Positions 53,277-63,110 are shown, counted from the first letter of the stretch. The stretch is 64,000 nt of DNA from Limnohabitans sp. WS1 (GCF_003063265.1 NZ_NERU01000006.1:140235-204234), one strand, 5' to 3'. Program-made: numbers and translations. Notes: generated by a model not told the origin, from the sequence alone.

Positions 53277-53555
53277 ATGACCACTGCCAATTTCTCAAAA
53301 ACCGAGCGCATCGATGTTCGTGCCAGCACGCTGATCAAGCAGCTGTTGCAGGATGCCGCACGTGCCAGCCACAAGAATGTCAGCGAGTTCTTGCTCGACG
53401 CGGGCGTGACGGCGGCCGAGCAGACTCTGGCGGATCGTCGCCAGTTTGTGCTCGACGAAACCCAGTGGCAGGCGTTTCAGGAAGCGCTGGATCGGCCGGT
53501 GCAAAACAAGACACGCCTGAAGAGTTTGCTGCGTAATCCTGGGGTGCTGGGTTGA
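53277..53555 (+). CDS. tacA: TacA-type DUF1778 antitoxin (ribbon-helix-helix)
   Basis: A 92-residue protein matching DUF1778: ERIDVRASTLIKQLLQDAARASHKNVSEFLLDAGVTAAEQ is the N-terminal ribbon-helix-helix that binds the operator; the rest (LDETQWQAFQEALDRPVQNKTRLKSLL) wraps the toxin. ATG 53277 is used rather than GTG 53274. The stop overlaps the toxin start (TTGA). It should neutralise the adjacent GNAT toxin and repress the pair. Confidence 0.88.
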   Translation: MTTANFSKTERIDVRASTLIKQLLQDAARASHKNVSEFLLDAGVTAAEQTLADRRQFVLDETQWQAFQEALDRPVQNKTRLKSLLRNPGVLG

Positions 53556-54055
53556 GCAATGGCTACACACCTGTTCGCAAGCTTGCTGCAACGGATCAGG
53601 TGGATGCTTTCGATTGCGGTCAGGCAGCGCTGAATCAGTTCCTTCAGCGTTACGCGCTCGTCAACCAGAAAGCCAACAGTGCGCAGACCTACGTTTGCTG
53701 CCAGGGGGACGTGGTGGTCGGCTTTTATAGTCTCGTAGTCGGCAGTGTCGATCCTGAGGCAACGCCTTCAAGAGTCATGAAGGGTCTGGCGCGTCACCCA
53801 GTGCCAGTCATGATTCTGGCTCGGCTTGCCGTAGACAAGGCGCATCAGCGCAAAAGCCTGGGTCAGGCCTTGCTCAAGGATGCTCTGCTGCGCACCGCAC
53901 AGGCTGCCGATATAGCTGGAATTCGTTGTCTGCTCGTACATGCCAAGGATGATATGGCGCTGAGGTGGTATGAAACGTGGGAGTTTGAGCCCAGTCCGAC
54001 CGATCCATACCACCTGTTCCTGATGTTGAAAGATCTCAAGAATTTGCTGACCTGA
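53552..54055 (+). CDS. tacT: TacT-type GNAT acetyltransferase toxin
   Basis: A 167-residue GNAT protein starting at TTG 53552, overlapping the antitoxin stop. GNAT motif A is ARLAVDKAHQRKSLGQALLKDAL (Q/R-x-x-G-x-A acetyl-CoA loop), and the family Tyr is in ALRWYETWEFEPSP. N-terminal VRKLAATDQVDAFDCGQAALNQFLQRYAL is the usual TacT/AtaT start. TacT toxins acetylate aminoacyl-tRNA and stop translation. The fragment between two matching repeat modules makes it a cassette. Confidence 0.88.
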   Translation: MSNGYTPVRKLAATDQVDAFDCGQAALNQFLQRYALVNQKANSAQTYVCCQGDVVVGFYSLVVGSVDPEATPSRVMKGLARHPVPVMILARLAVDKAHQRKSLGQALLKDALLRTAQAADIAGIRCLLVHAKDDMALRWYETWEFEPSPTDPYHLFLMLKDLKNLLT

Positions 54056-54131
54056 TACCGTCATTGACGAACATGAATTCCGTAATTTTCGCTTCCCTTC
54101 TGGGCAGATAGCCAACACCTTTCATCATTGA

Positions 54132-54162
54132 CCCTCAGCATTACCCTGGGGCTTTGAGGGTT
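54132..54162 (+). terminator. Weak hairpin after the TacT gene
   Basis: ACCCTCA (54132-54138) pairs with TGAGGGT (54156-54162) about 75 bases after the stop. No T-run; low confidence as a terminator. Confidence 0.3.
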
Positions 54163-54209
54163 GGTTCGAAACCAGTCGCCACTGCACCCTAAACCCGCAG
54201 GTGTGGATA

Positions 54210-54555
54210 AATTGGGGTCAGATCCCGATTAATTGTTTGGCTTGTTTGGCTTTGTAGGAGCGACGCCCTCGTCGCGATGAAGCCTTGCAGACCACCGCCC
54301 ATCGCCCCGGGGGCGGGGCTCCTACATTTTGTAGGAGCGACGCCCTCGTCGCGATGAAGCCTAGCAGACCACCGCCCATCGCCCCGGGGGCGGGGCTCCT
54401 ACATTTTGTAGGAGCGACGCCCTCGTCGCGAACTGCCTCGCAGACCATCACCCATCGCCCCGAGGGCGGGGCTCCCACATTTTGTAGGAGCGAAGCCCTC
54501 GTCGCGATGAAGCCTTGCAGACCACCACCCATTGCCCCGGGGGCGGGGCTCCTGC
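54210..54555. repeat. Repeat module 3 (palindrome and REP array L)
   Basis: GGGGTCAGA palindrome at 54210-54234 (AATTGGGGTCAGATCCC, GATTAATT) and TTGTTTGGCTTG, then four REP pairs with the first head at 54254, joined by CATTTTGTAGG. A decayed palindrome (TTTGGGGTCAACCCGAAAATT) follows near 54567. No gene is found in 54556-54780; it is AT-rich. Confidence 0.87.
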
Positions 54556-54780
54556 AGGAGTCTCATTTGGGGTCAACCCGAAAATTGACAGAGGGCTTGA
54601 GGAGGCTCAGGGAGGCTGACTGAAAGCAAGCAAAAAGGTAATTATTGATTCATCAATTTTTAAATACAGATCAAGTTTCACACAATGTTGATTACATTTT
54701 TTAGAATGCAGAACCTCTTTCATTTGAGTGCAACGCCTTCGCTGAGAAAATCTGTGCACGCTACGAACCACTGAACCGAT

Positions 54781-55539
54781 TTGCCCGTGCTGCTGCTCAA
54801 CTCATTCATCACTTTTTTGATCGCCCCGCTGGGCACGGCTTTGTTGGCTTGGGCGTTGGCTGTGGTTTTGAGCCTGAGAGGGCGAAAGCGTTCAGCGCAG
54901 GTGCTGGCTGTCTTGGCGTTTGTGTGGTTGTGGTGCTGGTCTACACCGTTGGCCAGTCACTGGATTCGCGGTCAGCTTGAGGCCTCGTACCCTCCGTTGC
55001 CATTGGCCGCTGTTCCTGCAGCGCAGGCTGTGGTGGTGCTGGGTGGCACCATGGATCCGCCTGATGCGTTGCGACCTTGGCCCAATTTGGGTCAAGCTGC
55101 TGACCGCGTGTGGCATGCCTCGCGGCTTTTCGCATCGGGCAAGGCTCCTGTGGTGTTGCTGAGCGGGGGCAGTGATCTGTCCAAATCCTCCCAGCCCGAA
55201 GCTTTGGGCATGCGGCAGTTCATGCTTGATTTGGGTGTGCCCGCTTCGGCTTTGCTCACCGAAGAATTCAGCCGCAACACACGACAAAACGCTGAGATGT
55301 CGGCCAAGCTGTTGCGCGAGCGCGGCATTCAAAAGGTTTTGTTGGTCACGTCGGCCTTGCACATGCGCCGAGCCGTGCAGTTGTTTGAACAGCAAGGCCT
55401 TGAAGTGCACGCTGTGGCCACCGATCACGAGGTCGGCAACAGCAACGGCCGCCTGCCTTGGTTGCCAGACGCCAACAGCCTGGACGGAAGCGCCCGCGCG
55501 TTCAAAGAGCTCGTCGCTTTTTGGGCCATAAGACCCTAG
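54781..55539 (+). CDS. ydcF: YdcF-family (DUF218) membrane protein
   Basis: A 252-residue protein with two N-terminal membrane segments (NSFITFLIAPLGTALLAWALAVVLSL and VLAVLAFVWLWCW) and a periplasmic/cytosolic DUF218 domain: AVVVLGGTMD, LLSGGSDLSKSSQPEALGMRQF, EEFSRNTRQNAEMSAKLL, LVTSALHMRRAVQLF. ElyC/SanA/YdcF members affect envelope polysaccharide metabolism, e.g. ECA and peptidoglycan precursors. The start is TTG 54781 or GTG 54787; there is no ATG in reach. The gene lies between the TA zone and manC. Confidence 0.85.
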   Translation: MPVLLLNSFITFLIAPLGTALLAWALAVVLSLRGRKRSAQVLAVLAFVWLWCWSTPLASHWIRGQLEASYPPLPLAAVPAAQAVVVLGGTMDPPDALRPWPNLGQAADRVWHASRLFASGKAPVVLLSGGSDLSKSSQPEALGMRQFMLDLGVPASALLTEEFSRNTRQNAEMSAKLLRERGIQKVLLVTSALHMRRAVQLFEQQGLEVHAVATDHEVGNSNGRLPWLPDANSLDGSARAFKELVAFWAIRP

Positions 55540-55553
55540 ACCATCGTTTGGAA

Positions 55554-55602
55554 AATTGGGATCTGACCCCAATTAAAAATCGGGGTCAGACCCCAATTTT
55601 TT
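55554..55602. terminator. Two inverted palindromes of the GGGGTCAGA family, possible ydcF terminator
   Basis: AATTGGGATCTGACCCCAATT (55554-55574) and AATCGGGGTCAGACCCCAATT (55578-55598) face each other 3 bases apart, and the second ends in a T-run (TTTTTT) directly after its hairpin GGGG-TCAGA-CCCC. The second copy therefore has the form of an intrinsic terminator for ydcF, 15 bases after its stop for the first copy. Confidence 0.65.
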
Positions 55603-55614
55603 AGCAGAGCTTAG

Positions 55615-55630
55615 AATGTAAATTTACATT
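55615..55630. repeat. Perfect 16-bp palindrome
   Basis: AATGTAAATTTACATT in an AT-rich spacer. It may be a regulator site. The spacer 55603-56143 has no gene I can support; a degenerate REP (GGGCGGTAGTCCTACAAAAT, from 56043) lies before manC. Confidence 0.4.
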
Positions 55631-56143
55631 TGTTAAATTGTAAATATTGATAAAAATTCATATTTCATGTGTGCTTGGGCTCCTGTAAAGGTGCCATCGC
55701 TAACAAGCACGCTAACCCTGCGCCATCGTCTCAAGCTTTGATGGCCAATCATGGTTGGGCCCAGCCAGGCCAAGCTTTGGTGCTTGCTGGACTTCTTGGT
55801 TTTTGGAGACAAAGGCGCACTTGTTCATCCAGCTGCCTTATCAAAGTCAAACGTCTGGTGTGAGCCGAAAACTTGATCAAAATTCACAAATTAACGAACA
55901 GTTAACAAATTTGTAGATACAAATCAATAGATATTTATTCGTAAGTAGCTTTCACTGAAGTAAACATGAATTAAATAATACAAATAATTAAACAATCTTT
56001 CACAAACATAAGGCTGCCCTCTACGCCGCCTTGACCCGAGGTGGGCGGTAGTCCTACAAAATACGGCTTTCTGGCCTTGTTTGTGAGCCAATCGCTGAAT
56101 GTTTTTTTCCGATGGCCGTCTTTGGCCTTTAACCTTGAAGACT

Positions 56144-57553
56144 ATGAAACTTTTACCCGTCATCATGGCCGGTGGTTCCGGCACCCGTTTGTGGCCTTTG
56201 TCGCGCGAACTTTTCCCCAAGCAGTTTTTGGCTTTGGGCGAAAAACAGTCGATGCTGCAGGCCACGGTCAGCCGTTTGCAGGGTTTGCCTGTGGCGCATC
56301 CGATGGTCATTTGCAATGAGAACCACCGCTTTTTAGTGGCCGAGCAGTTGCGTCAGATTGGGGCATTGCAGGGCAACATTGTTTTGGAGCCTGCCGGGCG
56401 CAACACAGCGCCTGCGGTGGCTTTGGCCGCTTTGCAGGCCACTGCGGCGGGGGCAGATCCTTTGATGTTGGTGTTGGCGGCCGACCACATGATTCAGGAC
56501 ACGGCTGCGTTTCAGGCGGCTGTGCAAACCGCTTTGCCCTTGGCCGAGGCGGGTGCTTTGGTGACCTTTGGCATTGTGGCGCACCGGGCCGAGACGGGTT
56601 ATGGCTATATCAAGCGCGGGGCCTCGGTGGGCGAGGGCGCATTCAAGGTGGCCGCGTTTGTCGAAAAACCCAATGCATCTGTGGCCGAGGGTTACGTGGC
56701 CAGCGGTGACTATGACTGGAACAGCGGCATGTTTTTGTTCCGCGCCAGCCAATACCTGGCCGAGCTTCAGGCGCATCGGCCAGACATTTTGGCCGCGTGC
56801 CAGAAGGCGATGCTGGCACCCCAGGCCGACATGGATTTTGTGCGGGTCGACGCCGAGGCGTTCAAGGCGTGTGCGGACGAGTCGATTGATTACGCCGTCA
56901 TGGAAAAAACCGATGCTGCGGTGGTCGTGCCCATGGATGCCGGCTGGAGCGATGTGGGGGCGTTTGCCGCTTTGTGGGAAGTGCTGCCGCACGACGCCCA
57001 GGGCAATGTGCACCGCGGCGATGTGCTGTCGCACGACAGCCACAACAACCTGATTTTTGCGGAGAACGCATTGGTGGCCACGGTGGGTTTGCAAGACCAT
57101 GTGGTGGTACAGACCAAAGACGCGGTGTTGGTGGCCCCCCGCGAGCGGGTGAACGAAGTCAAGCAGATCGTGGCGCAGATCAAGGCGAATCAGCGCACCG
57201 AGCATCAGATTCACCGAGAGGTTTACCGTCCTTGGGGCAAATACGATTCGGTGGATGCCGGCGGGCGTTATCAGGTCAAGCGCATCACGGTGTTGCCCGG
57301 AGCCAAGTTGTCGGTGCAAATGCACCACCACCGCGCCGAGCATTGGATTGTGGTGTCGGGCACAGCCCGCGTGACGCTGGATGGTCAAGAGCATTTGTTG
57401 ACCGAAAACCAGTCCATTTACTTGCCCTTGGGCTCGGTGCATGCCTTGGAAAACCCCGGCAAGATCGCCTTGGAACTGATTGAAGTGCAAGTGGGCAGCT
57501 ACCTCGGCGAAGACGACATCGTCCGCTTCGAAGACCGCTACGGCCGATCCTGA
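56144..57553 (+). CDS. manC: Mannose-1-phosphate guanylyltransferase/mannose-6-phosphate isomerase
   Basis: A 469-residue bifunctional enzyme that makes GDP-mannose and interconverts mannose-6-P and fructose-6-P. The start at 56144 yields the standard [21 protein letters not shown] (pyrophosphorylase loop GGSGTRLWP, residues 10-18). [17 protein letters not shown] follows; the type II PMI cupin lies at about 375-465 ([28 protein letters not shown] with metal-binding His). It supplies GDP-mannose to this locus and, if they were intact, gmd and fcl would turn it into GDP-fucose. Single gene between repeats. Confidence 0.93.
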   Translation: MKLLPVIMAGGSGTRLWPLSRELFPKQFLALGEKQSMLQATVSRLQGLPVAHPMVICNENHRFLVAEQLRQIGALQGNIVLEPAGRNTAPAVALAALQATAAGADPLMLVLAADHMIQDTAAFQAAVQTALPLAEAGALVTFGIVAHRAETGYGYIKRGASVGEGAFKVAAFVEKPNASVAEGYVASGDYDWNSGMFLFRASQYLAELQAHRPDILAACQKAMLAPQADMDFVRVDAEAFKACADESIDYAVMEKTDAAVVVPMDAGWSDVGAFAALWEVLPHDAQGNVHRGDVLSHDSHNNLIFAENALVATVGLQDHVVVQTKDAVLVAPRERVNEVKQIVAQIKANQRTEHQIHREVYRPWGKYDSVDAGGRYQVKRITVLPGAKLSVQMHHHRAEHWIVVSGTARVTLDGQEHLLTENQSIYLPLGSVHALENPGKIALELIEVQVGSYLGEDDIVRFEDRYGRS

Positions 57554-57559
57554 CCCTCA

Positions 57560-57970
57560 TCGCCCCGGGGGCGGGGCTCCTACAAAATGTCGAATATTCC
57601 CCTGTAGGAGCAACGCCCCTGTCGCGAAAAGCCTCGCAGACCACCAAGAATCGCCCCGGGGGCGGGGCTCCTACAAAATGCAGGATATTCCCCTGTGAGA
57701 GCGACGCCCCCATCGCGAAAAGCCTCGCAGACCACCAAGAATCGCCCCGGGGGCGGGGCTCCTACAAAATGCAGGATATTCCCCTGTGAGAGCGACGCCC
57801 CAGTCGCGAAAAGCCCCACAAACCACCAAGAATCGCCCCGAGGGCGGGGCTCTTACAAAATGCAGGATATTCCCCTGTACGAGCGACGCTCCCGTCGCGA
57901 AAAGCCTCGCAAACCACCAAGAATCGCCCGGGGGCAGGGCTCCTACAAAATGAGGGGCATCTCCCTGTAG
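57560..57970. repeat. REP array M
   Basis: Right half at 57560, then left heads at 57604, 57695, 57786, 57877 and 57967 at 91, 91, 91 and 90 bp. Several heads are mutated (GTGAGA, GTACGA) and the last unit is cut after GTAG by the palindrome at 57971. This array is more decayed than B. Confidence 0.9.
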
Positions 57971-57999
57971 AATTAATTGGGGTCAGATCCCCATTAATT
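57971..57999. repeat. Short palindrome family, copy 10 (longest form)
   Basis: AATTAATTGGGG, TCAGAT, CCCCATTAATT: arms extend to AATTAAT/ATTAATT. It abuts the cut end of REP array M. 58000-58135 holds no gene. Confidence 0.8.
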
Positions 58000-58135
58000 T
58001 AATCAACTGTTTCCCCTTTTAAAGTTTTGCACTTCAAGTGCCAAGCTTGGTCGAGAATCAGCAACATCAAAAGCATGGCCAAAAATCCTTGTTCCTGCAA
58101 AAGCTCTGTGCATGGCCACAAAAGCTTGACTTGGG

Positions 58136-60175
58136 ATGAGCATGCTTCCATCAAAAATGACCTATAGACGAGAAATCGATGGCTTAAGGGCGCTTGCTGT
58201 TTTGCCGGTGATCCTGTTTCATGCAGGCTTGGAGGCTTTCAGTGGTGGTTTTGTGGGTGTAGATGTTTTTTTTGTGATCAGTGGTTATCTGATCACAGGA
58301 GTGATCATTTCCGATCTGGAAAAAGAAAGATTTTCACTCATTGATTTTTATGAAAGACGTGCACGAAGAATTTTGCCAGCTTTGTTTTTAGTGATGTTTG
58401 TGTGTCTGCCTTTTTCATGGGTGCTACTTCTTCCTCATGATTTAAAAGATTTTTCAGACAGCTTGTTGGCTGTACCGTTGTATATATCGAATTTTTTATT
58501 TTGGAGTGAAAGTGGGTATTTTGAAAGAGCGGCTGAAATGAAGCCGCTTTTACATACATGGAGTTTGGCTGTTGAAGAGCAATTTTATTTATTTTTCCCT
58601 TTGTTTTTCATGCTGCTTTGGCGTTGGGGTAAGCGTTGGTTGTTGGTGATGATGGGTTTGCTGGGTTCTGCTTCGCTTGTATATGCGCAATGGGCTTCGC
58701 TGGCACAACCTGCCGCTGCATTTTATTTATTGGTTGCCCGCAGTTGGGAGTTGTTGTTGGGTGGATTGGCAGCTTTTTATATATTGTCGGATCAGCACAA
58801 AAAAAGTGGTCGTTTATTTTCTGAGATGGCCAGCATGTTGGGGTTGGCTTTGGTATTGTTTTCGATTTTTAATTTTGGCAAGGAGACACCTTTTCCGGGT
58901 GTATACGCCCTGGTGCCTACGTTGGGTGCTATTTTGATTATTTTATATGCAAAATCAGATACGGTATTGGGTAAAATATTAAGTCTAAAAATATTTGTGA
59001 GTATTGGTCTGGTTAGTTACAGTGCATATTTATGGCATCAACCTATTTTTGCATTTGCAAGGCATCAAAGCATTGTGACTCCAGAGACTCATGTATTCAT
59101 AATGCTGAGTATTTTATCTCTTGGGTTGGCGTATTTGAGTTGGCGTTATGTAGAAAATCCATTCAGGCAAAAAAATTGGATTTCAAGGAAGAAATTATTC
59201 CGGATTGTGTCATTATTTATTTTGTTTTTTATAGTTTTAGGTTTGATTGGAATTGTTAATAAAGGTTTTAAGAATAGATTTAGTTATTCTGCAGAATTTG
59301 AAGCCCAATTCAAATTGCAAAATTATCGAAAAAGCTGTGATGACGGTCTAGGGCATCAAAAAGGGGAAGTGCCTTTTTGTGAATTTGGTTCAAAAAATAA
59401 TCAAAAACCAGAGATGGTGGTTTTTGGAGACAGCCATTCAACGGCAATTCAACCTGTTTTTGATAAATTGGCGCATGATCTGAAATTTGGGTACATTCAT
59501 CATGGATTGGGTGGTTGCATTCCCTTGATCAATGTTGATGTTCTCAAAGGAAATTGGGATCGTGGTGTTTGTAGCAAAGTTTCAAAAAATCAATTTGACT
59601 ATGTAAAAAACAATAAAATTAAAACAGTGGTTTTGGTGGCTCGATGGAGTTACTATACCCAAGGTGATTATGAAAAAGGAATGAATGGTTATTTTTTGAA
59701 TGCAAATGATGAAGATGAAATGGGACGTGAAAAATCCCGTTCGGTTTTTAAAAAAGAATTTCTTAAAACCGTTGAAGCATATGAAGCGTTGGGTGCGCAG
59801 GTCATTGTTTTGCTTCAAGTTCCGCAGCAAAAAACAGAACCAAGGAAGATTTATTCAAAGATCATGATGTTTAACGAGCCTGACAACAAGAAGTTGGGAG
59901 AGGCGGTTTTGAACTATTCAGTATCGCAATCCGATCATTTGAAATTGCAAATTTTTAATCGAGATTTTTTCGATTCGATTCCAAAACGAAGTAGCCTGGT
60001 CTTCGTCAATCCTGATGTTGCTTATTGCCGTCAAGCCCGTTGTGTATTAGGCACAAGCGAACGTTCCTATTATCAAGATTTAGATCATTTGAATGAATGG
60101 GGGGCAATTGAACTTGAGGGATTGCTCGGTGATGTGTTGGCAAATGCCGGAGTGGGTAGGCAAATGCCGATGTAA
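58136..60175 (+). CDS. OafA/YrhL-type acyltransferase with SGNH domain
   Basis: A 679-residue membrane O-acetyltransferase. The acyltransferase-3 domain (about 8-370) has ten or so membrane segments, the catalytic His in LPVILFHAG (residue 29 region) and FFVISGYLITGVI. The C-terminal SGNH hydrolase domain starts near 390 with GDSH at 431-434 and ends with the D-x-x-H type motif LDHLNEWGA near 650. Proteins of this layout O-acetylate O-antigen or exopolysaccharide. It is the last plus-strand gene; AT-rich, like the glycan block. Start 58136 or the ATG two codons later. Confidence 0.88.
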   Translation: MSMLPSKMTYRREIDGLRALAVLPVILFHAGLEAFSGGFVGVDVFFVISGYLITGVIISDLEKERFSLIDFYERRARRILPALFLVMFVCLPFSWVLLLPHDLKDFSDSLLAVPLYISNFLFWSESGYFERAAEMKPLLHTWSLAVEEQFYLFFPLFFMLLWRWGKRWLLVMMGLLGSASLVYAQWASLAQPAAAFYLLVARSWELLLGGLAAFYILSDQHKKSGRLFSEMASMLGLALVLFSIFNFGKETPFPGVYALVPTLGAILIILYAKSDTVLGKILSLKIFVSIGLVSYSAYLWHQPIFAFARHQSIVTPETHVFIMLSILSLGLAYLSWRYVENPFRQKNWISRKKLFRIVSLFILFFIVLGLIGIVNKGFKNRFSYSAEFEAQFKLQNYRKSCDDGLGHQKGEVPFCEFGSKNNQKPEMVVFGDSHSTAIQPVFDKLAHDLKFGYIHHGLGGCIPLINVDVLKGNWDRGVCSKVSKNQFDYVKNNKIKTVVLVARWSYYTQGDYEKGMNGYFLNANDEDEMGREKSRSVFKKEFLKTVEAYEALGAQVIVLLQVPQQKTEPRKIYSKIMMFNEPDNKKLGEAVLNYSVSQSDHLKLQIFNRDFFDSIPKRSSLVFVNPDVAYCRQARCVLGTSERSYYQDLDHLNEWGAIELEGLLGDVLANAGVGRQMPM

Positions 60176-60210
60176 ACATCGGCATTTGCACATCAATGTG
60201 CCTGAGTTTT
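60161..60210 (+). terminator. Terminator hairpins after the acyltransferase gene
   Basis: A perfect 13-bp stem CAAATGCCGATGT/ACATCGGCATTTG (60161-60188) spans the stop codon TAA (60173-60175). A second hairpin GCACAT-CA-ATGTGC (60188-60201) follows, then CTGAGTTTT. The region lies between convergent genes. Confidence 0.6.
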
Positions 60211-60246
60211 GGTTTGGCACTGAACTGGACTTTGCCCCGTCGTGAT

Positions 60247-62514
60247 CTACACCTTCAGCGGCAAAGCTCTTTGCCGTTGACCCGTCAAAGCAAACAGCGC
60301 ATTGCCCACGGCCGGGGCCAGCGGCGGCACGGCCGGTTCGCCCACGCCGGCCGGGTGGAGGGTGCTGGGCACGATGTGGGTTTCCACCGTCGGTGCCTGG
60401 CTGAGCGTGACCATGGGGTAGCTCGGAAAATTGCTTTGCTGCACCACACCGCCCACGATGTCGATTTGCCCGTACAACGCGGCGCTCAAGGCATAGACCA
60501 CGCTGCTTTGCATTTGCTGGGCCACGGTGTCAGGGTTGACCACGGTGCCGCAGTCGATGGCACAAACCACGCGGTGCACGCGGATCTGGCCTTGTTCGAC
60601 CGAGACTTCGGCCACTTGCGCCACGATGGAGCCAAAGGATTTGTGCAGCGCGATACCTTGTGCGCGGCCTGCGGGCAAAGGCTTGCCCCAGCCTGATTGT
60701 TTTGCAGCCAGCTGGAGCACGGCCGCGTAACGCGGGGCGTCTTTCAACAGCTTCAGGCGGAAGGCCAGTGGGTCTTGCTTGGTGGCTATGGCCAGTTCGT
60801 CAATGAAGCTTTCCGAGAAAAAAGCGTTGTGCGAATGGCCCACCGAGCGCCAAAAGCCCACGGGCACGCCCGACTTCGTGGCCACATGGCTCATGTGCTG
60901 GTTCAAAAAGCCGTAGGGCAGGTCAAACAGGCCTTCGGATGTGGTTTTGTCCGGCATGTCGATGGGGCCCGACAGGTGCGGCGCAGCCCGCGCCATCCAG
61001 CGCGGGGTGATGGCGTCTCCCGCCGACTTGATGCGCAAACTGCTGACTTCGCCTTGCGCGTCGATGGACGCCTGGAACTTGGCCAGGTGCATCGGGCGGT
61101 AAAAGTCGTGTGTCATGTCTTCTTCGCGCGACCAGACCAACTGCACCGGCGCACCCTTGCAGGCCATGGCCACTTGCACGGCCTGGCCGACAAAGTCGAC
61201 TTCGAGCCTGCGGCCAAAACCGCCGCCCAGCAGCGTCACATGTACGGTGACGTCGTCTTCTTTGACGCCCGCCACTTTGGCGGCCATGGCACGCGCCATT
61301 TGCGGCACCTGTGTGGGCACCCAAACTTCGACTTTGCCGTCTTTGACCTGTGCGGTGCAGTTCATCGGCTCCATGGTGGCGTGGGCCAGATAGGGCGCTT
61401 GGTACAGCGCGTCGATGCGGCTGGCCGCCGTTTGTTCGGCTTTGAGTGGCAGGCCTTGCTCGTGGAAGGTGAAGCCGCTTTCGGTGTTCAGCACTTTGAG
61501 CAACTCAGCCTGAATGCGGACGGTGTCTGCCGCGCCAGTGCCAGGGGGCTGCCACTGCACCTGCAGGGCTTGAGCGCCTTGTCTGGCCTGCCAGGTGTTT
61601 TTGGCCACCACGGCCAGACCGGCCGTTCCCCCGCCCCAGGCGTTGAATGGCACCACTTGCTCGACACCGGGCATCGTTAACGCCGTTTTTCGATCGATCG
61701 ATGCTGCCGAGCCGCCCAAAATCGGGCTCATGCGCACGGCCGCAAACAGCATGCCGGGCAAGCGCACGTCCATGCCGAATTGCGCTTGGCCCATGACTTT
61801 GGCGGGAATGTCACTGCGTGCGGCGCTTTGGCCGATCAGCTTCCAGTCTTGACGGGCTTTGGGGGCGATGTTTGCCGGGGTGCTGCCCGCAGCGGCTGCA
61901 CCCATTTGGCCGTAGTGCGCCTTTTGGCCCGACGCGTGTTGCATCACGCCATCGCGCACGGTGATCTCGCTGGCGGGCACTTTCCAGGCGGCGGCTGCCG
62001 CTTGAACCAGGCTGGCGCGTGCAGTGGCGGCGGCCATGCGCAGTGGCTCCCACAGGTCGGCGACCGAAGACGATCCGCCTGTGGCGTTGATCCCCAGCTC
62101 GCGGGCGATCTTGCCGACCATCCACTCGGCCAGTTTGATCTTGGTGGGTTTGTGTTCGCCTTCGCTGTCCAGCGGGTGAAAGGGGAGGCTGGCCACCAGC
62201 ATGGCCACGTTGCCGTAAATGCTGTCGGCACCGGCTTGTTCCAGACGCACGCGGGCGAGGGGCACGTCCAGCTCTTCGGCCACCAGCATGGCCAGCGCGG
62301 TGTGCACGCCTTGACCCATTTCGCTGCGCGGCATGGCCAGCACCACCGCGCCATCGGCGGCGATTTTGATCCAGCCGTTCAGGGCCACATCGCCTTGTGT
62401 GGGCAGCATCAATTCGGGCGAACCCATGCGCGAGCGGGCGGGCATCGCGCCCCAGCCCACCACCAGCGCGCCAGTTGCGCCCAGGGCGCTCAAAATCCAG
62501 GTGCGGCGTTTCAT
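60247..62514 (-). CDS. iorB: Molybdopterin-binding subunit of an isoquinoline 1-oxidoreductase-type hydroxylase
   Basis: A 755-residue aldehyde/xanthine oxidase-type large subunit. The ATG at 62514 overlaps the stop of the iron-sulfur gene (ATGA) and starts a twin-arginine-like signal ([20 protein letters not shown]), as in IorB-like periplasmic enzymes. Family motifs: [40 protein letters not shown] and, near the end, [23 protein letters not shown] with the catalytic Glu (about 725). Together with the small subunit it oxidises an N-heterocycle or aldehyde through Mo-cytosine dinucleotide. Substrate unknown; the family is often an isoquinoline or aldehyde oxidase. Confidence 0.88.
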   Translation of the reverse strand: MKRRTWILSALGATGALVVGWGAMPARSRMGSPELMLPTQGDVALNGWIKIAADGAVVLAMPRSEMGQGVHTALAMLVAEELDVPLARVRLEQAGADSIYGNVAMLVASLPFHPLDSEGEHKPTKIKLAEWMVGKIARELGINATGGSSSVADLWEPLRMAAATARASLVQAAAAAWKVPASEITVRDGVMQHASGQKAHYGQMGAAAAGSTPANIAPKARQDWKLIGQSAARSDIPAKVMGQAQFGMDVRLPGMLFAAVRMSPILGGSAASIDRKTALTMPGVEQVVPFNAWGGGTAGLAVVAKNTWQARQGAQALQVQWQPPGTGAADTVRIQAELLKVLNTESGFTFHEQGLPLKAEQTAASRIDALYQAPYLAHATMEPMNCTAQVKDGKVEVWVPTQVPQMARAMAAKVAGVKEDDVTVHVTLLGGGFGRRLEVDFVGQAVQVAMACKGAPVQLVWSREEDMTHDFYRPMHLAKFQASIDAQGEVSSLRIKSAGDAITPRWMARAAPHLSGPIDMPDKTTSEGLFDLPYGFLNQHMSHVATKSGVPVGFWRSVGHSHNAFFSESFIDELAIATKQDPLAFRLKLLKDAPRYAAVLQLAAKQSGWGKPLPAGRAQGIALHKSFGSIVAQVAEVSVEQGQIRVHRVVCAIDCGTVVNPDTVAQQMQSSVVYALSAALYGQIDIVGGVVQQSNFPSYPMVTLSQAPTVETHIVPSTLHPAGVGEPAVPPLAPAVGNALFALTGQRQRALPLKV

Positions 62515-62978
62515 GCGGCACCGCCTTTCTTCATGGCAGCGGCGGCACTGTGAATCGCGGCCCGCACACGCTGGTAAGTGCCACAGCGGCACAGGTTGGT
62601 CATGGCGGCATCGATGTCGGCATCGCTGGGTTGGGGGTTTTTGTCCAGCAAGGCGGCCGCTGCCATCAGCATGCCGCTTTGGCAGTAACCGCATTGCGGC
62701 ACTTGCTCGGCGATCCACGCGGTTTGCAGAGGGTGAGGCTTTTCAGCCGTGCCCAAGGATTCGATGGTTTTGATTTGTTGGTTCGCCACTGCGGAGGTGG
62801 GCGTCACACAAGAGCGCACGGGTTGCCCGTCCACATGCACGGTGCAGGCCCCACAAGCGGCGATGCCGCAGCCGAATTTGGTGCCCGTGAGCTGAAGTTC
62901 GTCGCGCAGCACCCACAGCAGGGGCGTGCTGGGGTCAGCGGTGGCGGTGCGGCTTTGGCCGTTGATGTTCAGTTGCAC
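62511..62978 (-). CDS. iorA: [2Fe-2S] subunit of the molybdenum hydroxylase
   Basis: A 155-residue protein with a plant-type ferredoxin domain ([22 protein letters not shown], residues 42-63) and a C-terminal four-helix [2Fe-2S] domain ([10 protein letters not shown] and LCRCGTY, eight cluster cysteines in all). It passes electrons from the molybdopterin subunit. Start GTG 62978, with AGGGAG 6-9 bases ahead; the long open frame further upstream is REP sequence. It overlaps the large-subunit start by 4 bases, so the two are coupled. Confidence 0.92.
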   Translation of the reverse strand: MQLNINGQSRTATADPSTPLLWVLRDELQLTGTKFGCGIAACGACTVHVDGQPVRSCVTPTSAVANQQIKTIESLGTAEKPHPLQTAWIAEQVPQCGYCQSGMLMAAAALLDKNPQPSDADIDAAMTNLCRCGTYQRVRAAIHSAAAAMKKGGAA

Positions 62979-63110
62979 GGGGTCTCCCTGAGTGTTGCTG
63001 GTGCAAGATGTTAACGGCCCAGCGCATGTGGCCGCGTCATGGACGGATTTGCCCCTGTTGGCTTTTGTCTGTGGGCTTTCCTTTTCCCTGTGGGCTCTGA
63101 TCTGTAGGCT

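Noticed and set aside
50382..54555. Integron-like cassette array
   Set aside because: No integrase and no attC-like R/L box structures. The borders are palindrome and REP modules; homologous recombination is a simpler reading.
55669..55863. 64-codon open frame with a PEP-CTERM-like tail (VLAGLLGFWRQRR)
   Set aside because: No PEP motif, no signal peptide, no exosortase in the window, and the frame is in an AT-rich spacer with no ribosome binding site.
56043..56062. ops element (GGCGGTAG) before manC
   Set aside because: It is part of a degenerate right-half REP ending in CCTACAAAAT, so the match is probably by descent from the repeat.
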